Part shown: piece by piece, positions 63,567 to 64,000 of the stretch
Numbering within the stretch: the first letter of the stretch is position 1
How the letters are laid out: each line of letters begins with the position of its first letter
Origin: Saprospiraceae bacterium
Lineage (GTDB): Bacteria; Bacteroidota; Bacteroidia; Chitinophagales; Saprospiraceae
Direction: 5' to 3'
Assembly: GCA_019187225.1 (NCBI GenBank)
Contig: JABAQQ010000002.1
Span: forward strand, 124,001 to 188,000
DNA length: 64,000 bases
Program-made: the position numbers and the translations under genes
The notes under the pieces: generated by a model
Seen by the model: the letters and a program-made list of their open reading frames with translations, nothing else
The model's database searches: none
What the model was told of the DNA's origin: nothing

Positions 63567-63582
63567 ACGTTTGCGCAAACGT
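63567..63582. promoter_or_regulatory. 16-bp perfect palindrome ACGTTTGCGCAAACGT
   Basis: It lies 70 bases upstream of the FG-GAP gene's start. The symmetry and size suit a LacI/PurR-type or other dimeric operator; no regulator can be assigned. Confidence 0.45.
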
Positions 63583-63618
63583 ATCCTGCCATGCCCGCAT
63601 GCGTACAGCACAAATCTC

Positions 63619-63647
63619 CCATATGCAAGTACAAATCTTGCATATGG
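63619..63647. promoter_or_regulatory. 11-bp inverted repeat CCATATGCAAG / CTTGCATATGG
   Basis: Perfect arms with a seven-base spacer; ACAAATCT repeats directly on both sides of the first arm. It lies between the AraC-type gene's stop and the FG-GAP gene, so it may be an operator or a terminator. Confidence 0.45.
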
Positions 63648-63683
63648 CAAAAAAATCAATAAAAAATGGCGAAAAGGTTTAGA

Positions 63684-64000
63684 TTATCTGCCTTTTGTGT
63701 GGCGATACTCGGAGGGGGATATCCCGAATTCCTGCCGGAAAGCCCGCGCGAAATAGACGGGATCGTTGAAGCCGCAATCGAAAGCGACGGCCACAATGGT
63801 CAGTTCCGGGTCGCTGAGCAGGGTGCGGGCTTTCGTCAGCCGGATATACCGGATAAATCGGTTAGCGGAATAACCGGTCAGGGCGGTCAGTTTGCGGTGC
63901 AGGTTGGAACTGCTCATTCCGACTTCGCGGCAAAGATTTTCCACGTCGAGATGAGGATCGGTCAGGCGGGCTTCCACGATACCGCGCACTTTCAGTACAA
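63684..64000 (-). CDS. AraC-type DNA-binding domain, C-terminal end of a regulator (5' end outside window)
   Basis: The frame is open to the right edge. The visible ~105 residues are an HTH_18 domain: LDVENLCREVGMSSSNLHRK is the first helix-turn-helix, TGYSANRFIRYIRLTKARTL the linker helix, and VAVAFDCGFNDPVYFARAFR the second, ending FGISPSEYRHTKG. The sequence preceding the domain (VLKVRGIVEARLTDPH) is typical of hybrid two-component or response-regulator AraC proteins in Bacteroidota. It may control the secreted-protein genes downstream. Confidence 0.88.
   Translation of the reverse strand, partial: VLKVRGIVEARLTDPHLDVENLCREVGMSSSNLHRKLTALTGYSANRFIRYIRLTKARTLLSDPELTIVAVAFDCGFNDPVYFARAFRQEFGISPSEYRHTKGR

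Noticed and set aside
1-64000. tRNA, rRNA, tmRNA or riboswitch
   Set aside because: Intergenic gaps were read on both strands and no cloverleaf, CCA end or conserved riboswitch core was recognised; small RNAs cannot be excluded by eye.

Overview
The window looks like a chromosome segment from a Bacteroidota bacterium, most likely of the Saprospiria/Cytophagia type. The reasons are at least eight secreted proteins ending in type IX secretion (T9SS) sorting domains of type A or type B, a TonB receptor/DUF4249 lipoprotein pair, futalosine-pathway menaquinone genes, and repeated TAnnTTTG-type -7 boxes, which are the Bacteroidota promoter signature. Base composition is mixed to GC-rich in most genes, but about 4.85-8.85 kb is strikingly AT-rich and looks acquired. 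No rRNA, tRNA, transposase, integrase or CRISPR array was recognised.

Layout. 0-2.6 kb: the 3' part of a PorU2-like T9SS surface protein. 2.7-7.35 kb: a conflict-type island with an AbiE-like toxin-antitoxin pair, a cyclic-nucleotide-binding/Schlafen AlbA_2 fusion, a TolB-like/TPR membrane protein and an EAD11-like adaptor. 7.3-16.5 kb: two T9SS proteins, one a 2505-residue adhesin. 16.7-21.4 kb: housekeeping and small genes (YggS-like PLP protein, SMP-30 lipoprotein, methyltransferase, lipoprotein-rimM). 21.5-26.7 kb: a 1717-residue T9SS protein with eight nearly identical 150-bp repeats. 26.9-33.7 kb: msrA, nfu, lpdA, a membrane protein, alkaline phosphatase, lolD and a glycosyltransferase. 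33.8-38.0 kb: T9SS proteins and a decayed M43-like protease gene. 38.5-44.5 kb: TonB receptor/DUF4249 pair, GntP permease and glycerate kinase. 44.7-52.7 kb: secreted PLD-type protein, trmN6, small HTH protein, sugar isomerase-like protein, glycosyltransferase, mqnE and a histidine phosphatase. 52.8-59 kb: mqnA, gap, a PIN toxin-antitoxin pair, pgk, and then a series of accessory cassettes behind pgk. 59.2-64 kb: a secreted alpha/beta-hydrolase, two T9SS proteins and the end of an AraC-type regulator.

The most unusual feature is the 3' end of pgk. The last ~165 bp of pgk plus about 20 bp after its stop occur again after an AAA/DUF4143 ATPase gene, and a shorter, frameshifted copy lies after a second toxin-antitoxin pair. 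A strong terminator, possibly the original pgk terminator, follows the last copy. This resembles repeated cassette insertion at a housekeeping-gene end in which each insertion leaves a copy of that end. A third toxin-antitoxin pair separates gap from pgk.

Other notable points are the cNMP-Schlafen fusion, a glycine/GRD motif shared by the TPR and EAD11-like proteins, an M43 protease remnant that has lost HExxH, and several families of intergenic inverted repeats. One of these supplies the stop codon of the gene before it. All functional calls come from reading the sequence and from family knowledge; no searches were run.
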